Positions 17,170-26,076 are shown, counted from the first letter of the stretch. The stretch is DNA of 60,600 bases from FEN-1297 sp964498065 (GCA_964498065.1 CAZCFZ010000023.1:1-60600), one strand, 5' to 3'. The notes: generated from the letters alone by a model not told the origin. Numbers and translations: made by a program.

Positions 17170-18711
17170 TTATTCCCACTCTATAGTTGAAGGAGGCTTG
17201 GAGCTTATATCATATACCACCCTGTTTATCCCCCTAACTTTATTAATAATTTTATTCGAAACCATTGCTAAAAAATCATGATCGAAATTGAACCAATCTG
17301 CAGTCATTCCATCAACTGAGGTTACCGCCCTAAGAGCCAGCACATTCTCATATGTTCGAAAGTCACCCATTACTCCGACCGATTGAATTGGCAGTAAAAC
17401 TGCAAATGCCTGCCATATTTTATTATAAAGATCAGCAGCTTTAATTTCTTGAATAAAAATATCGTCAGCTTCACGTAAAATGTCAAGTTTGTTTTTAGTG
17501 ATATCACCTAATATTCTTACTGCCAGCCCGGGCCCAGGAAACGGATGCCGCTCTATAAAACTTTCGGGTATATTTAATTCTCTGCCTACATTTCTAACTT
17601 CATCCTTGAATAATTCTCTAAACGGTTCGATTAATTTAAGATTCATTCTTTCCGGCAGGCCGCCCACGTTATGATGAGATTTAATTGTAGCAGATGCTCC
17701 TTTTACGGAAACCGATTCTATTACATCCGGGTAAAGCGTTCCTTGTACCAAAAATTTTACGTTTTCAAATTCCTTTGCTTCTTTTTCAAAAACTTCTATA
17801 AATGTGCTGCCGATTATTTTTCTTTTCTGTTCCGGATCAACAATACCTTTTAATTTATTTAAGAACTTTTCCGATGCATCAATATGAATAATCCGGAGAC
17901 TAAATTTATCCTTAAACATTTCTTCGATTAATTTACTTTCATTTTTGCGCATCAATCCGGTATCTATATGTATGCAGATTAATTTATCTCCAATTGCTTT
18001 TTCTACAAGCACAGCGGCAACAGTAGAATCAACTCCTCCGCTTAAAGCGCAAATTACTTTGCTCGTCCCGGCAACAGATTTAATTTTTGAAATACTTTCC
18101 TCAATAAAATTTAAAGGCGTCCAATCTCCTTTACAATTACATATATCAAACAAAAAATTATGAATTATTTTTGAGCCTTCCTCGGTATGAAAAACTTCGG
18201 GATGAAATTGAACGCCAAATAAATTTTCTTTATCATTTTCAATGGCACAGAAAGGTGAATGATCCGAATCGCCGATAATTTTAAATCCGGTTGGAATTTT
18301 AGTAACCAAATCCCCATGGCTCATCCAAACAGTAGATTCTTTCTTTACATCTTTAAAAAGCTTAGAATTATTTAAAACCTTAAGGGTAGCTTTCCCATAT
18401 TCCCTATTTTTTGCCGGTTCGACATTCCCGTCAAGATTTTTGCAAAGCCATTGCAATCCGTAGCAAATAGCCAAAACCGGGATTTTTAGTTTTAGAATTT
18501 CCTTTTCCAGAACAGGAGCATTTTCATCGTAGACACTCATTGGTCCGCCGGAAAGGATAATTCCGATAGGATCAATCTCTTTTATTTTTTCCAGAGTTAT
18601 TGTGTGCGGATAGATTTCGGAATAAACTTTTGCTTCTCTAACTCTGCGTGTAATTAATTGAGTGAATTGTGAACCGAAATCTATAATTATTATATTTTCT
18701 TTTGCGTGCAT
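17170..18711 (-). CDS. guaA: GMP synthase (glutamine-hydrolysing)
   Basis: GuaA (513 aa) aminates XMP to GMP. The N-terminal class I amidotransferase has IIDFGSQFTQLI, the nucleophile in AICYGLQWL and GVQFHPE; the ATP-pyrophosphatase domain has ALSGGVDSTVAAVLVEKAIG; the C-terminal dimerisation domain ends KPPSTIEWE, the family signature ending. An in-frame TTG at 18714 precedes the ATG at 18711; the ATG is preferred. Downstream the TPR gene follows after 4 nt. Confidence 0.97.
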   Translation of the reverse strand: MHAKENIIIIDFGSQFTQLITRRVREAKVYSEIYPHTITLEKIKEIDPIGIILSGGPMSVYDENAPVLEKEILKLKIPVLAICYGLQWLCKNLDGNVEPAKNREYGKATLKVLNNSKLFKDVKKESTVWMSHGDLVTKIPTGFKIIGDSDHSPFCAIENDKENLFGVQFHPEVFHTEEGSKIIHNFLFDICNCKGDWTPLNFIEESISKIKSVAGTSKVICALSGGVDSTVAAVLVEKAIGDKLICIHIDTGLMRKNESKLIEEMFKDKFSLRIIHIDASEKFLNKLKGIVDPEQKRKIIGSTFIEVFEKEAKEFENVKFLVQGTLYPDVIESVSVKGASATIKSHHNVGGLPERMNLKLIEPFRELFKDEVRNVGRELNIPESFIERHPFPGPGLAVRILGDITKNKLDILREADDIFIQEIKAADLYNKIWQAFAVLLPIQSVGVMGDFRTYENVLALRAVTSVDGMTADWFNFDHDFLAMVSNKIINKVRGINRVVYDISSKPPSTIEWE

Positions 18712-18748
18712 CAAATATCATAAAAATTTTTAAGCATAACCGCAGCTA

Positions 18749-18786
18749 ATTAAAAAAGAAGACAAAATCCTTTTTAGGATCTTGTC
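18749..18786 (-). terminator. Intrinsic terminator after gcvH
   Basis: Arms GACAAAATCC (18761-18770) and AGGATCTTGTC (18776-18786) pair with one mismatch. On the minus strand the stem is followed by TTCTTTTTTAA. It closes the efp-accB-accC-gcvH transcript before guaA. Confidence 0.8.
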
Positions 18787-18861
18787 GCATCAGCTAAAAG
18801 TTTATTAATATTTTCAGGTTAAATAAACTGCTGTTGTAAAGGTAAAAAATCACCGAAAATA

Positions 18862-19242
18862 TTATTGACCGATAAGCTGCTTGTAAGCCGGCGTATCCAA
18901 TAAATTATTCAACTCGTTTTTATCGTTAATTTCAATTTTTATCATCCACCCCTGGCCATACGGGTCGGAATTTACTACTTCCGGTGAATCGGCAAGCGCT
19001 TTATTAATTTCGATAACTTTTCCGCTGCAAGGCCCGTATAAATCACTTACAGTTTTAACTGCTTCAATTGAACCGAATGTTTGACCTGCGGATATTTCAG
19101 TTAACTTCGGGTCAATATCTACAAAAACCACATCACCTAATTCGCCTTGTGCATATTCGGTAATTCCGATTGTTCCGGTATTACCTTCAACTAAAATCCA
19201 TTCATGATCTTTTGTATATTTTAAATTCTCTGGAAAGTCCAT
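18862..19242 (-). CDS. gcvH: Glycine cleavage system H protein
   Basis: GcvH (126 aa) carries the lipoyl arm that shuttles methylamine between P, T and L proteins. The lipoylated Lys lies in IEAVKTVSDLYGP; flanking motifs YTKDHEW and GITEYAQGELGDVVFVD are present. No other gcv gene lies in this window; the gene is last in a run with efp, accB and accC. In some bacteria GcvH also serves in lipoate transfer, which may explain placement with a biotinyl-carrier gene. A weak SD precedes the ATG. Confidence 0.95.
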   Translation of the reverse strand: MDFPENLKYTKDHEWILVEGNTGTIGITEYAQGELGDVVFVDIDPKLTEISAGQTFGSIEAVKTVSDLYGPCSGKVIEINKALADSPEVVNSDPYGQGWMIKIEINDKNELNNLLDTPAYKQLIGQ

Positions 19243-19275
19243 TATTACCTCGGTATATAATATATAAATAAAATT

Positions 19276-20613
19276 TTATGAAAAGACAAAATGCTCTAGG
19301 AAACTGGTATCGAAGTTTCCGCTTAAAAATCTATTATCTTCAAGAACTTTAAGATGAAACGGAATTGTTGTTTTAATTCCTTCGATTACAAATTCTTCAA
19401 GTGCACGCCTTCCCCTGGCGATTGCATGATCTCTATTTTTTCCCCAAACAATTAGCTTGGCAACTAAAGAGTCATAATACGGAGGAACAGAATAAGAAGT
19501 GTAAATGTGAGTATCTACTCTTACCCCAAAACCTCCCGGGAAGTGAAGAGATTGAATTTTTCCAGGAGAAGGTCTAAAACCGAATTCAGGATCTTCGGCG
19601 TTTATTCTAAATTCCATACTATGGCCAACCGGTTCGTGCGGCAAAGTATCAACCTTTTCTCCTGCAGCAACCAATATCTGTTGTCTTACAATATCAACAC
19701 CGTATACCCATTCGGTTACGGGATGTTCTACCTGTATACGCGTATTCATTTCCATGAAATAAAAATTTTTATGTTTATCAACAAGGAATTCTATTGTACC
19801 TGCACCTTCATAGTTCACCGAGTGTGCACCAAGAATTGCCGTTTCACCCATCTTTTCTCTCAGTGACTGGTCTAAAACCGGAGAGGGTGATTCTTCAATC
19901 AATTTTTGGTGTCTTCTTTGAACCGAACAATCTCTTTCGCCATAATGATAAACATTACCGAACATATCTCCCAGAACCTGAATCTCCACATGCCTTGGAT
20001 TTTCAATAAATTTTTCAATATAAACATCGCCGTTGCCAAAGGCAGATTCCGCTTCAACTCTTGCAGTTTGAAAAGATTTATCAAAATCTTTCTTATCCCA
20101 GACAATACGCATGCCTTTTCCGCCGCCGCCTGCTGATGCTTTAATAATTACAGGATAACCTATTTCTTCAGCAATTTTTTTGCCTTCATCCGGTTCGTTC
20201 ACAACGCCGTCGCTTCCCGGAATGACAGGGACATTGTTTTTCCGCATTGTATCTTTAGCAAATGATTTATCGCCCATTGCACTAATCATTTTTGGTGAAG
20301 GCCCAATGAATTTTATATCTGATTCGGTACATATTTCCGAGAAGCTTGCATTTTCTGCCAGAAATCCGTAACCCGGATGAATTGCATCCGCACCGGTTAT
20401 TTGTGCTGCCGATATTATTGAAGGAATTTTTAGATAGCTGTCCCTTCCGAAGGGAGGACCAATGCAAACTGCCTCGTCGGCAAATGTAACATGAAGAGAA
20501 TCTTTATCAGCTTCAGAATATACTGCAACTGTTTTTATCCCGAGTTCTTTACATGTTCGAATTATTCTTAAGGCAATTTCGCCGCGGTTTGCGATAAGTA
20601 TTTTTTTAAACAA
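19276..20613 (-). CDS. accC: Acetyl-CoA carboxylase, biotin carboxylase subunit
   Basis: AccC (445 aa) carboxylates biotin on BCCP using ATP and bicarbonate, the first half-reaction of fatty-acid synthesis. Motifs include IANRGEIALRIIRTCKELG, HPGYGFLAENASF, the ATP-grasp glycine loop ASAGGGGKGMRIV, ERDCSVQRRHQK and EMNTRIQVEHPVTE. Length is standard. It is directly downstream of accB, the common arrangement, with 26 nt between. Confidence 0.97.
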   Translation of the reverse strand: MFKKILIANRGEIALRIIRTCKELGIKTVAVYSEADKDSLHVTFADEAVCIGPPFGRDSYLKIPSIISAAQITGADAIHPGYGFLAENASFSEICTESDIKFIGPSPKMISAMGDKSFAKDTMRKNNVPVIPGSDGVVNEPDEGKKIAEEIGYPVIIKASAGGGGKGMRIVWDKKDFDKSFQTARVEAESAFGNGDVYIEKFIENPRHVEIQVLGDMFGNVYHYGERDCSVQRRHQKLIEESPSPVLDQSLREKMGETAILGAHSVNYEGAGTIEFLVDKHKNFYFMEMNTRIQVEHPVTEWVYGVDIVRQQILVAAGEKVDTLPHEPVGHSMEFRINAEDPEFGFRPSPGKIQSLHFPGGFGVRVDTHIYTSYSVPPYYDSLVAKLIVWGKNRDHAIARGRRALEEFVIEGIKTTIPFHLKVLEDNRFLSGNFDTSFLEHFVFS

Positions 20614-20639
20614 TATTTCCTCGAAGTCTTAGATATGTA

Positions 20640-21110
20640 TCAGCTTTTCTGAATTAAAAATAGAGGTTGATTATATTCAACCGGTTTACCGTTTTCAACC
20701 AGAATTTTAACAATTTTCCCGCTTACATCCGATTCAATTTCATTCATCAATTTCATTGCTTCAACTATGCATAAAACGGAACCCGATGATATTGTATCTC
20801 CAACCTGAACATAGGGATCTGAATCCGGAGCGGGTGCTCTATAAAATGTACCAACTATCGGTGATTTAATTTCGTGCTGCCCTGATATTGGTTCCGCAAA
20901 AGCAGGAACTTTTTCTTCCGATGCCAATTGAGGAACTGTTTCTTGCACTGCAGGGGATTGACCGATAACTACCTGGGGTTGTCCGTCCATTTTAAAGCTT
21001 CTAATTTTTTTAGCAACTTTTATCCTAAGACCATTTTCTTCAACTTCCAGGTCTGTAACTTCACTTGTATCAACAATTTTTACAAGCTTCTTTATGAGGT
21101 TTAAATCCAT
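20640..21110 (-). CDS. accB: Biotin carboxyl carrier protein of acetyl-CoA carboxylase
   Basis: AccB/BCCP (156 aa). The C-terminal biotinyl domain carries the biotinylated Lys in VEAMKLMNEIES; before it comes the usual Pro/Ala/Gln linker (about residues 45-75) and an N-terminal MDLNLIKKLVKIVDTSEVTDL helix typical of AccB. It is followed by accC and preceded by efp (15 nt), an order common in many bacteria. Confidence 0.97.
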   Translation of the reverse strand: MDLNLIKKLVKIVDTSEVTDLEVEENGLRIKVAKKIRSFKMDGQPQVVIGQSPAVQETVPQLASEEKVPAFAEPISGQHEIKSPIVGTFYRAPAPDSDPYVQVGDTISSGSVLCIVEAMKLMNEIESDVSGKIVKILVENGKPVEYNQPLFLIQKS

Positions 21111-21125
21111 TTGATTATCCTATAT

Positions 21126-21689
21126 TTAAGATTTTACTCTCTCGACATATCCCCCGATTCTTGTATCTACTTTTAAAATATCATCTACATTTATAAATAA
21201 AGGGACACTTATGGTAGCCCCGGTTTCTACTTTTGCCGGTTTGGTTGCTCCTGTTGCAGTATCTCCTTTAAATCCGGGTTCTGTTTCGGTTACTTTTAAA
21301 CTAACGAAAATCGGGATTTCCACATTAACTATTTCAGTTCCGTTAAACAGTATATCAACCTCTTCACTCTCTTTTAAATAATTAACTCCATCTCCGAAAT
21401 ATTCTACGGGAACATTTAATTGTTCGTACGTATCATTATCCATGCAGACTAAAAAATCTCCATCCCTATATAAATACTGATATTTTCTCCGTTCAACCCT
21501 AACAACTTCTACATTCTCTCCCGCTCTAAAAGTATTATCAAGAACTTTTCCGTTTTTAAGATTTTTTAACGTGCTTCTTACAAATGCACCGCCTTTACCA
21601 GGCTTAACATGCTGAAATTCAACAATTGAATAAAGATCATTTTTAAATTTGATTATTAATCCGTTTCTGAAATCCGAAGTATCTGCCAT
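21126..21689 (-). CDS. efp: Translation elongation factor P
   Basis: EF-P (187 aa) relieves ribosome stalling at polyproline stretches. The KOW-like domain I has the loop KPGKGGAFVRSTLKNL, where the Lys in the GKGG turn is the usual site of modification; domains II and III show YQYLYRDGDFLVCMD and the ending FINVDDILKVDTRIGGYVERVKS. No EpmA/EpmB partner lies in this window. It leads the accB-accC-gcvH run. Confidence 0.96.
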   Translation of the reverse strand: MADTSDFRNGLIIKFKNDLYSIVEFQHVKPGKGGAFVRSTLKNLKNGKVLDNTFRAGENVEVVRVERRKYQYLYRDGDFLVCMDNDTYEQLNVPVEYFGDGVNYLKESEEVDILFNGTEIVNVEIPIFVSLKVTETEPGFKGDTATGATKPAKVETGATISVPLFINVDDILKVDTRIGGYVERVKS

Positions 21690-22027
21690 AAATTGTATAA
21701 TTATTTGTTTATAAATAGATCAAAAAAATAGATATATAAGGTCTGAAAGTCAAGAAATGAATTTAATCGATTTTTAACAGATTTTTATAATTTTTGACAT
21801 AATTTTGACTCTTTTTAACCATTTTTTGATAAAATCGGGAAATTTTAGTTAAGTGATTTTAACCATTGTTATGGTAAGCAGAAATTAAAATAAGAAAGAA
21901 GAAGATAATTAAGCGAAGCAAATAGGGCTACTAAAGTGATATTAATATCCATATCAAACTGCTATCCAATAATCTAGATTTCCATATTTACTGGTTAAAA
22001 ATTCATTTAAAATTTGAACAGAAGTCT
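21690..22027. other. Intergenic region upstream of efp with candidate promoter
   Basis: No gene is seen. On the minus strand TTGAC (21753-21749) lies 19-20 nt before TATTTTTTTG (21730-21721), a loose match to the TTG/TAnnTTTG promoter that would serve efp. The rest is AT-rich without clear structure. Confidence 0.4.
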
Positions 22028-22714
22028 CTAATTAACCTGGGCCAAATATTGATTTATTTTACTTGCTTCAGGAGAAGTATCGTAATCTTTTTTTATTTTT
22101 TCGAATGCATTTTTTGCTTCGGACTTTTCATTTGCGGCTAAAAAATTTATACCTGCATGTAAAAGATATTCTGCATTTAGAACATCTTTTTCACTTACCC
22201 TTGAAGCTTTTAAATATAAATCAGCAGCTTTTTTATAATCATTTTTATCCGCATAATAACCTGCTTGTCCGGCATAGGCAGCAGACTGATACATCTTTAT
22301 ACTTCCGTCGTAATCTTTATAATATTTAAAAGCATCGTCATATTTCCCTAAACGGTTATAAGAATTAGCAAGATATATTTTGGCCGTTTCACCGTTTTCA
22401 GTACTTCCGTATTGCTGCACAATTTTCTTTAGTCCGATAACATTAGTCCCTGCCTGACCTTCTATTGCTTCAAGGTATGCACCGTTATCGTAATAATTCA
22501 GCACTGATGAAAGCTGTATTCCGGCAGCATAGTTCTGCTGGTTTTTATGATTGATGTACCAGACAGCCGCTAAAATTACAGCAACAAGTACTGCTGCATA
22601 AGTAATTACATGAGATTTATTATCATCAAAATAGCCGTATACTTTATAATAAAGTTCTACCAGTTTGTCTTGTTTAATTTCTTTTTTAGAAAGTTTTTTC
22701 TTTTTAGTAAGCAT
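22028..22714 (-). CDS. Membrane-anchored TPR protein (YfgM/BamD-like)
   Basis: A 228-aa protein. The N-terminal ~35 residues are very Lys-rich and cytoplasmic, then one membrane segment (VITYAAVLVAVILAAVWYI, about residues 37-55), then TPR-like repeats (KIYLANSYNRLGKYDDAFKYYKDY, KKAADLYLKASRVSEKDVLNAEYLLHAG). This plan matches YfgM-type ancillary proteins near the Sec translocon, and TPR family members in envelope biogenesis. It follows the tRNA-Arg gene on the same strand with a long gap. Exact role is unknown. Confidence 0.85.
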   Translation of the reverse strand: MLTKKKKLSKKEIKQDKLVELYYKVYGYFDDNKSHVITYAAVLVAVILAAVWYINHKNQQNYAAGIQLSSVLNYYDNGAYLEAIEGQAGTNVIGLKKIVQQYGSTENGETAKIYLANSYNRLGKYDDAFKYYKDYDGSIKMYQSAAYAGQAGYYADKNDYKKAADLYLKASRVSEKDVLNAEYLLHAGINFLAANEKSEAKNAFEKIKKDYDTSPEASKINQYLAQVN

Positions 22715-22843
22715 TAAATTTAAGCTCTCCTATTTTTATTACTTTTCATTTAAAAAATTCTTAATAAAGTAAAAATTGATTACGAATTTAACAATATTAT
22801 TATAATTTTCAATTATATTTTTTCAGGTTAAAACTACCTGTTG

Positions 22844-22917
22844 TGCGCCCAGAAGGACTTGAACCCTCAGCCTTCGGAACCGGAATCCGACGTTCTATCC
22901 AGTTGAACTATGGGCGC
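22844..22917 (-). tRNA. tRNA-Arg (anticodon CCG)
   Basis: On the minus strand the acceptor arm GCGCCCA (22917-22911) pairs with TGGGCGC (22851-22845), discriminator A at 22844. The D stem GTTC/GAAC, the anticodon stem TCGGA/TCCGA around loop TTCCGGT (anticodon CCG, reading CGG) and the T arm with GTTCAAG are all complete. Length 74 nt without CCA. Bases 22870-22886 (part of the anticodon arm and variable loop) recur exactly at 32461-32477. Confidence 0.95.
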
Positions 22918-22954
22918 AGCTTTAAATTCTGCAATTCTCAAGACTTTTAGGATG

Positions 22955-22962
22955 CAAAGTTA
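22955..22962 (-). promoter_or_regulatory. Candidate -7 element for tRNA-Arg
   Basis: TAACTTTG on the minus strand fits TAnnTTTG and lies about 37 nt before the tRNA 5' end. No good TTG is seen at the -33 position, so the call is tentative. Confidence 0.4.
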
Positions 22963-23035
22963 ACAAAAAATTTTTCTTAAAACACCTCTTTGGTTGGTAG
23001 TGTCCTAATTTGCTTAAATTTTGAAAATTATTTTT

Positions 23036-23106
23036 TGTCATCCCGGGCGAAGACGAGGGATTTAATGAAATTAAAGGATGTTTGGCTCGACTCCGCTTGC
23101 ATGACA
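23036..23106. repeat. REP-like palindrome with TGTCAT ends
   Basis: Both ends read inward as TGTCAT, and the arms share the pattern CG-AG-CGAG (TGTCATCCCGGGCGAAGACG on the left; the complement of the right arm begins TGTCATGCAAGCGGAGTCG). It resembles the dispersed TGTCATCC..GAGCGAAGTCGA repeats common in Bacteroidota intergenic regions. It lies about 120 bp upstream of the tRNA-Arg gene. Confidence 0.6.
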
Positions 23107-23286
23107 TCCTTTAGCGAAAATAATAATACAAACTAGGATACCACTCTTTGGATTTACATTTAGCTGACACAGGTTTTATGCTTCCAAAACGAATTCATGC
23201 TAAAGGAGAAGGCATTGTAAGGCATTTTCAAAAAGGAACTGATTAATATAATTATTTTGAAATGGCTTATAAAATATTAATTATTT

Positions 23287-23727
23287 TTAAAATTTTAATC
23301 TCGATAAATTTATAGCAGGTTTATTTTTTACGGTCAATTTAAGTATTACAACTAATATTGTAAATGCAACTAAAGCAAAACCAATTCCAGCAAGTATAGT
23401 TTCGGGTGTGTCAAATTCGTCGGCATAAAACTTTTTAATCGAAGAAAAAGGAATTTTTTTATTCTTTTCATTTTTTCTTACTTATCACTTAATAGCCCGT
23501 ATTTATAAATGTTGTATCCTTTTACAATATAAATAAGAAATACTACACCTATAACAATTACTATCACAAAACAATTAATATCCTTTTGAATCTTTTGTAA
23601 TAATTTTTATTTCATCTTTTTTATGCTGCTGGAATTCATTTGCTGTAATTTCATTATTCGAATAACAACCAGCTACCTGCAATAAAAAGACAGGTATTAG
23701 TATTGAAGTTATCATTTCCTTTAACAT
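23287..23727 (-). pseudogene. Decayed small lipoprotein gene
   Basis: Reading from ATG 23727, a 50-codon ORF encodes a lipoprotein signal with lipobox VAGC (residues 16-19 from the inner start) and a short polar stretch before stopping at 23575. Two further open segments follow in other frames: one encodes a hydrophobic segment ending at a TAA near 23478, the next encodes KKFYADEFDTPETILAG followed by a transmembrane helix and ends at 23287. None of the later segments has its own start. The pieces look like one lipoprotein with a C-terminal hydrophobic tail, broken by frameshifts or deletion. Family is not identified with certainty. Confidence 0.55.
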
Positions 23728-23900
23728 ATTAAATCCGGTTTATTTTCTATTTAAATTTATTTTCTGCTTGAACTATAATTGTCAAAGAAATGTCAAAGTT
23801 TGATAAATATACTATTAGGAAAATTTTATAAAGTTTTATTTGAAGAGATGAATTGAGACTAATATAAGATTGATTGAATTCCCAAAATTAATTTTAAACC

Positions 23901-23958
23901 GTATAACAATATCGCGCTTAAGCTGCCCACCCGCAGCCTAAAGACAAACGCGTTAAAT
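23901..23958 (+). repeat. Imperfect palindrome resembling an integron attC site
   Basis: It begins GTATAAC (23901-23907) and ends GTTAAAT (23952-23958), the latter fitting the attC R' box GTTRRRY and the former only partly fitting RYYYAAC. Inside, CGCG faces CGCG and GCTGC faces GCAGC around a CCACCC loop. No integron integrase is present in the window. It may be a cassette relic or an unrelated hairpin. Confidence 0.35.
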
Positions 23959-24230
23959 AAAAATGAATCGCCAGTAACTTAAAGACGATCATAAAGCCCG
24001 GATCGTCACTGCGAAAGTGAAAGCGAAACCGGATAACTTTAATCGGCGTCATTTATGAATAGTAATCTTTTTTTTAATACATATTGATAACTAATCAGTC
24101 AACCTTTTTCAAATAAGCTGTTTTTCCGCACAATTATATTGTGAAGTTCAGTATAATGTGTTGGATTAATAAAAGATTAATAGTTGAAGTTCAAAATTAG
24201 AATTTATTTTGCCCGGTGAATAAGTTTTTA

Positions 24231-24249
24231 AAATCTCAATTCTAGGATA
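24231..24249 (+). repeat. 19-bp direct repeat, copy 1
   Basis: AAATCTCAATTCTAGGATA here is repeated exactly at 24970-24988, and a shorter copy (TCTCAATTCTAGA) is at 25043-25056. Copies 1 and 2 flank the orphan gene 24371-24922. Confidence 0.8.
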
Positions 24250-24370
24250 ATCCGATTCTTGTACTCTTATTTCACATCCTGTATTGGTGAGGAATCATTT
24301 ATTGCCATAGTGATATCACTGCCGGGCAGTTAATATTATTTTAATCTAGTTTAATTTGGAATGTAAAGTA

Positions 24371-24922
24371 TTAAGCCTCTAATAAAGCAAATTCAGTATT
24401 AACAGTATTAACTTTCATTTCATCTAAATCAATTGGCCTGGTAGTAATGTCAGTTTGAAACTGCTTCCAGGTTACTTCATCGAAAATATACATAATTCTG
24501 CCGGCAACCTCCGTATGTCTGCCCGGCTCAAAAGATGTTTTAATACCCGTTGTATAAGATTTATGCATATCAAGTGCAACAATATCGGCAAGCATTACCG
24601 GGAAATATGTTTTGAATGGACGATTGACCGTTCGCGGAAGTCCTAAATATGCATGAAATCCTTTTGGATATTTTGAATATATTTGCCATTCATAGGTACT
24701 TAATTGTTTATACTTTTCTATAATGCCGTCTTCATCAAAATAAATTTTTCCTAATTCCATTTTTACTCTTTCAAACAGTGTATAAATTTTAGGTGTCCAT
24801 GATTTGAAAAAAGATATTTTACGCTCAAATAATTTATAAAATACTCCACATTCATATTCCATACGATGCTCTTTAAATAGTTTTCGTTCTGCATTATCAG
24901 TCATATTATACGCTAAGCACAT
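24371..24922 (-). CDS. Hypothetical protein, orphan between direct repeats
   Basis: A 183-aa ORF I do not recognise. It has no signal peptide or membrane helix and is rich in aromatic and charged residues (Phe, Tyr, Lys, Glu), so it is probably a soluble cytoplasmic protein. Notable segments are YSKYPKGFHAYLGLPRTVN and DEVTWKQFQTDITTRPIDLDE. An inner start at residue 7 (MTDNAERK) is also possible. It is the only intact gene between 22918 and 25344 and is flanked by 19-bp direct repeats, which suggests it arrived or moves as a unit. Confidence 0.6.
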   Translation of the reverse strand: MCLAYNMTDNAERKLFKEHRMEYECGVFYKLFERKISFFKSWTPKIYTLFERVKMELGKIYFDEDGIIEKYKQLSTYEWQIYSKYPKGFHAYLGLPRTVNRPFKTYFPVMLADIVALDMHKSYTTGIKTSFEPGRHTEVAGRIMYIFDEVTWKQFQTDITTRPIDLDEMKVNTVNTEFALLEA

Positions 24923-24969
24923 ATTTTCCTACAATCCTTTATAATTAGTAATTATTAATACTGCCCTGG

Positions 24970-24988
24970 AAATCTCAATTCTAGGATA
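24970..24988 (+). repeat. 19-bp direct repeat, copy 2
   Basis: Exact copy of 24231-24249, about 740 bp away and in the same orientation, directly upstream of the orphan gene start. Confidence 0.8.
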
Positions 24989-25042
24989 GTTCTATTTATA
25001 CAATTAAAATAAAGTCTATGAAGGTTAAAAATGGTGATATTG

Positions 25043-25056
25043 GTCTCAATTCTAGA
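25043..25056 (+). repeat. Partial third copy of the direct repeat
   Basis: TCTCAATTCTAG followed by A matches the core of the two 19-bp copies. The 24923-25344 stretch holds no other feature I can support. Confidence 0.6.
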
Positions 25057-25344
25057 CTAGCTTGCTTCATACCGCAAAACATAAAAAAATTCGCACTTTT
25101 TCATTTGCTAAAACTACTTAATTCAAAAAAAGCACTAAGAAAATAGTACTTATGCTCAAAATAATTTGTTAAGATATTTCTTTTATGGCACGAACACTTT
25201 GAAAAAGTACGCAGAAACGGGATGACTAATCTTAAAAACTCACATAAATGTAATGCGGGAAAAGAGGTCAGCATAAAATGCACTGCTAGGTAATAAGATA
25301 ATAAAAATTTTTTAATAAATAGCTTGCACTATTTAAATCAGATA

Positions 25345-26076
25345 TCAAAATTTGATCCCAAATGATAATGAAGAAGTAAAACCGATTAATCCTATATCTG
25401 TTACTTCATATGCATAGTCAGTTCCTGTTATTGATTCTTCCATTTGTTCTTTAGGTACAATCCAGGCCCATCTATATCCTGCGTCAATATTAAGGAAATA
25501 ATCTCCTAAGTTAACGGAAGTACCAATTGTACACTGAGCACACGGCCCCCATCCACCATTTGTCAATTTCCTATTATAATTATATTCTTGAAAATTATTG
25601 AATTTAACTTCTTGTGTAACCATTACGGAGGAATGAGAAAATCCAATCTTAGGATTTATTACTATTGGAAACTTTCCTATTTTCTGAACAACATAGTATA
25701 CATTTAATAAAATATCATAATTACTTATTGATCCATTTATTTTCACGATGCCTGCATAATCCTTATAATTAGAATAAGCGGGAGAATAAAAGTATCCGAA
25801 AGAAATACCCACCCCTATGTTTGCCAAAAAATTATAAATGAATCCCGTATTTGCTAGTATTGTAGGCCCGAATTCTCGCTGAGTATTAATTGGCACACCT
25901 GAAAATCTATAACTATCAATCAGTGATTTATAATATTTACTGAAACTTCTTGATTCCGTACTCCCGTAACCAATAGAAACAAATGTTTTCCATGATTTGA
26001 GAGCTCTCTTTTGTTGAGGAAATACAGATTGAATTAAAAATAATGAGACAGCTAGGATTATTAAAGACTTTTTCAT
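25345..26076 (-). CDS. Outer-membrane beta-barrel protein
   Basis: A 243-aa protein with a signal peptide (LIILAVSLFLIQSVFPQQ) and alternating amphipathic strands ending with aromatic-rich strand TDIGLIGFTSSLSFGIKF, the C-terminal Phe typical of outer-membrane barrels. Strands such as VSIGYGSTESRS, NIGVGISFGYFYSP and YFLNIDAGYRWAWIV support a small OmpX/OprF-like barrel. It is the last gene of a four-gene run; its ATG overlaps the stop of the preceding lipoprotein gene (TAATG). Role unknown; it may anchor or export the partner lipoproteins. Confidence 0.8.
   Translation of the reverse strand: MKKSLIILAVSLFLIQSVFPQQKRALKSWKTFVSIGYGSTESRSFSKYYKSLIDSYRFSGVPINTQREFGPTILANTGFIYNFLANIGVGISFGYFYSPAYSNYKDYAGIVKINGSISNYDILLNVYYVVQKIGKFPIVINPKIGFSHSSVMVTQEVKFNNFQEYNYNRKLTNGGWGPCAQCTIGTSVNLGDYFLNIDAGYRWAWIVPKEQMEESITGTDYAYEVTDIGLIGFTSSLSFGIKF

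Larger units (their letters stand above)
23728..24370. other. Gene-free stretch with structured elements
   Basis: No credible gene. It contains an attC-like palindrome (23901-23958), a hairpin with arms GACGATC 23984-23990 and GATCGTC 24001-24007, and the first of the CTCAATTCTAG repeats (24231-24249). The middle part (about 23905-24050) is visibly richer in G+C than its surroundings. Confidence 0.6.

Noticed and set aside
24231..25056. CRISPR array suggested by repeated CTCAATTCTAG.
   Set aside because: Only three copies, irregular spacing (about 740 and 70 bp), no cas genes.
25101..25283. 60-codon ORF on the minus strand.
   Set aside because: No SD, no domain, biased by AT-rich sequence; lies in an otherwise empty stretch.
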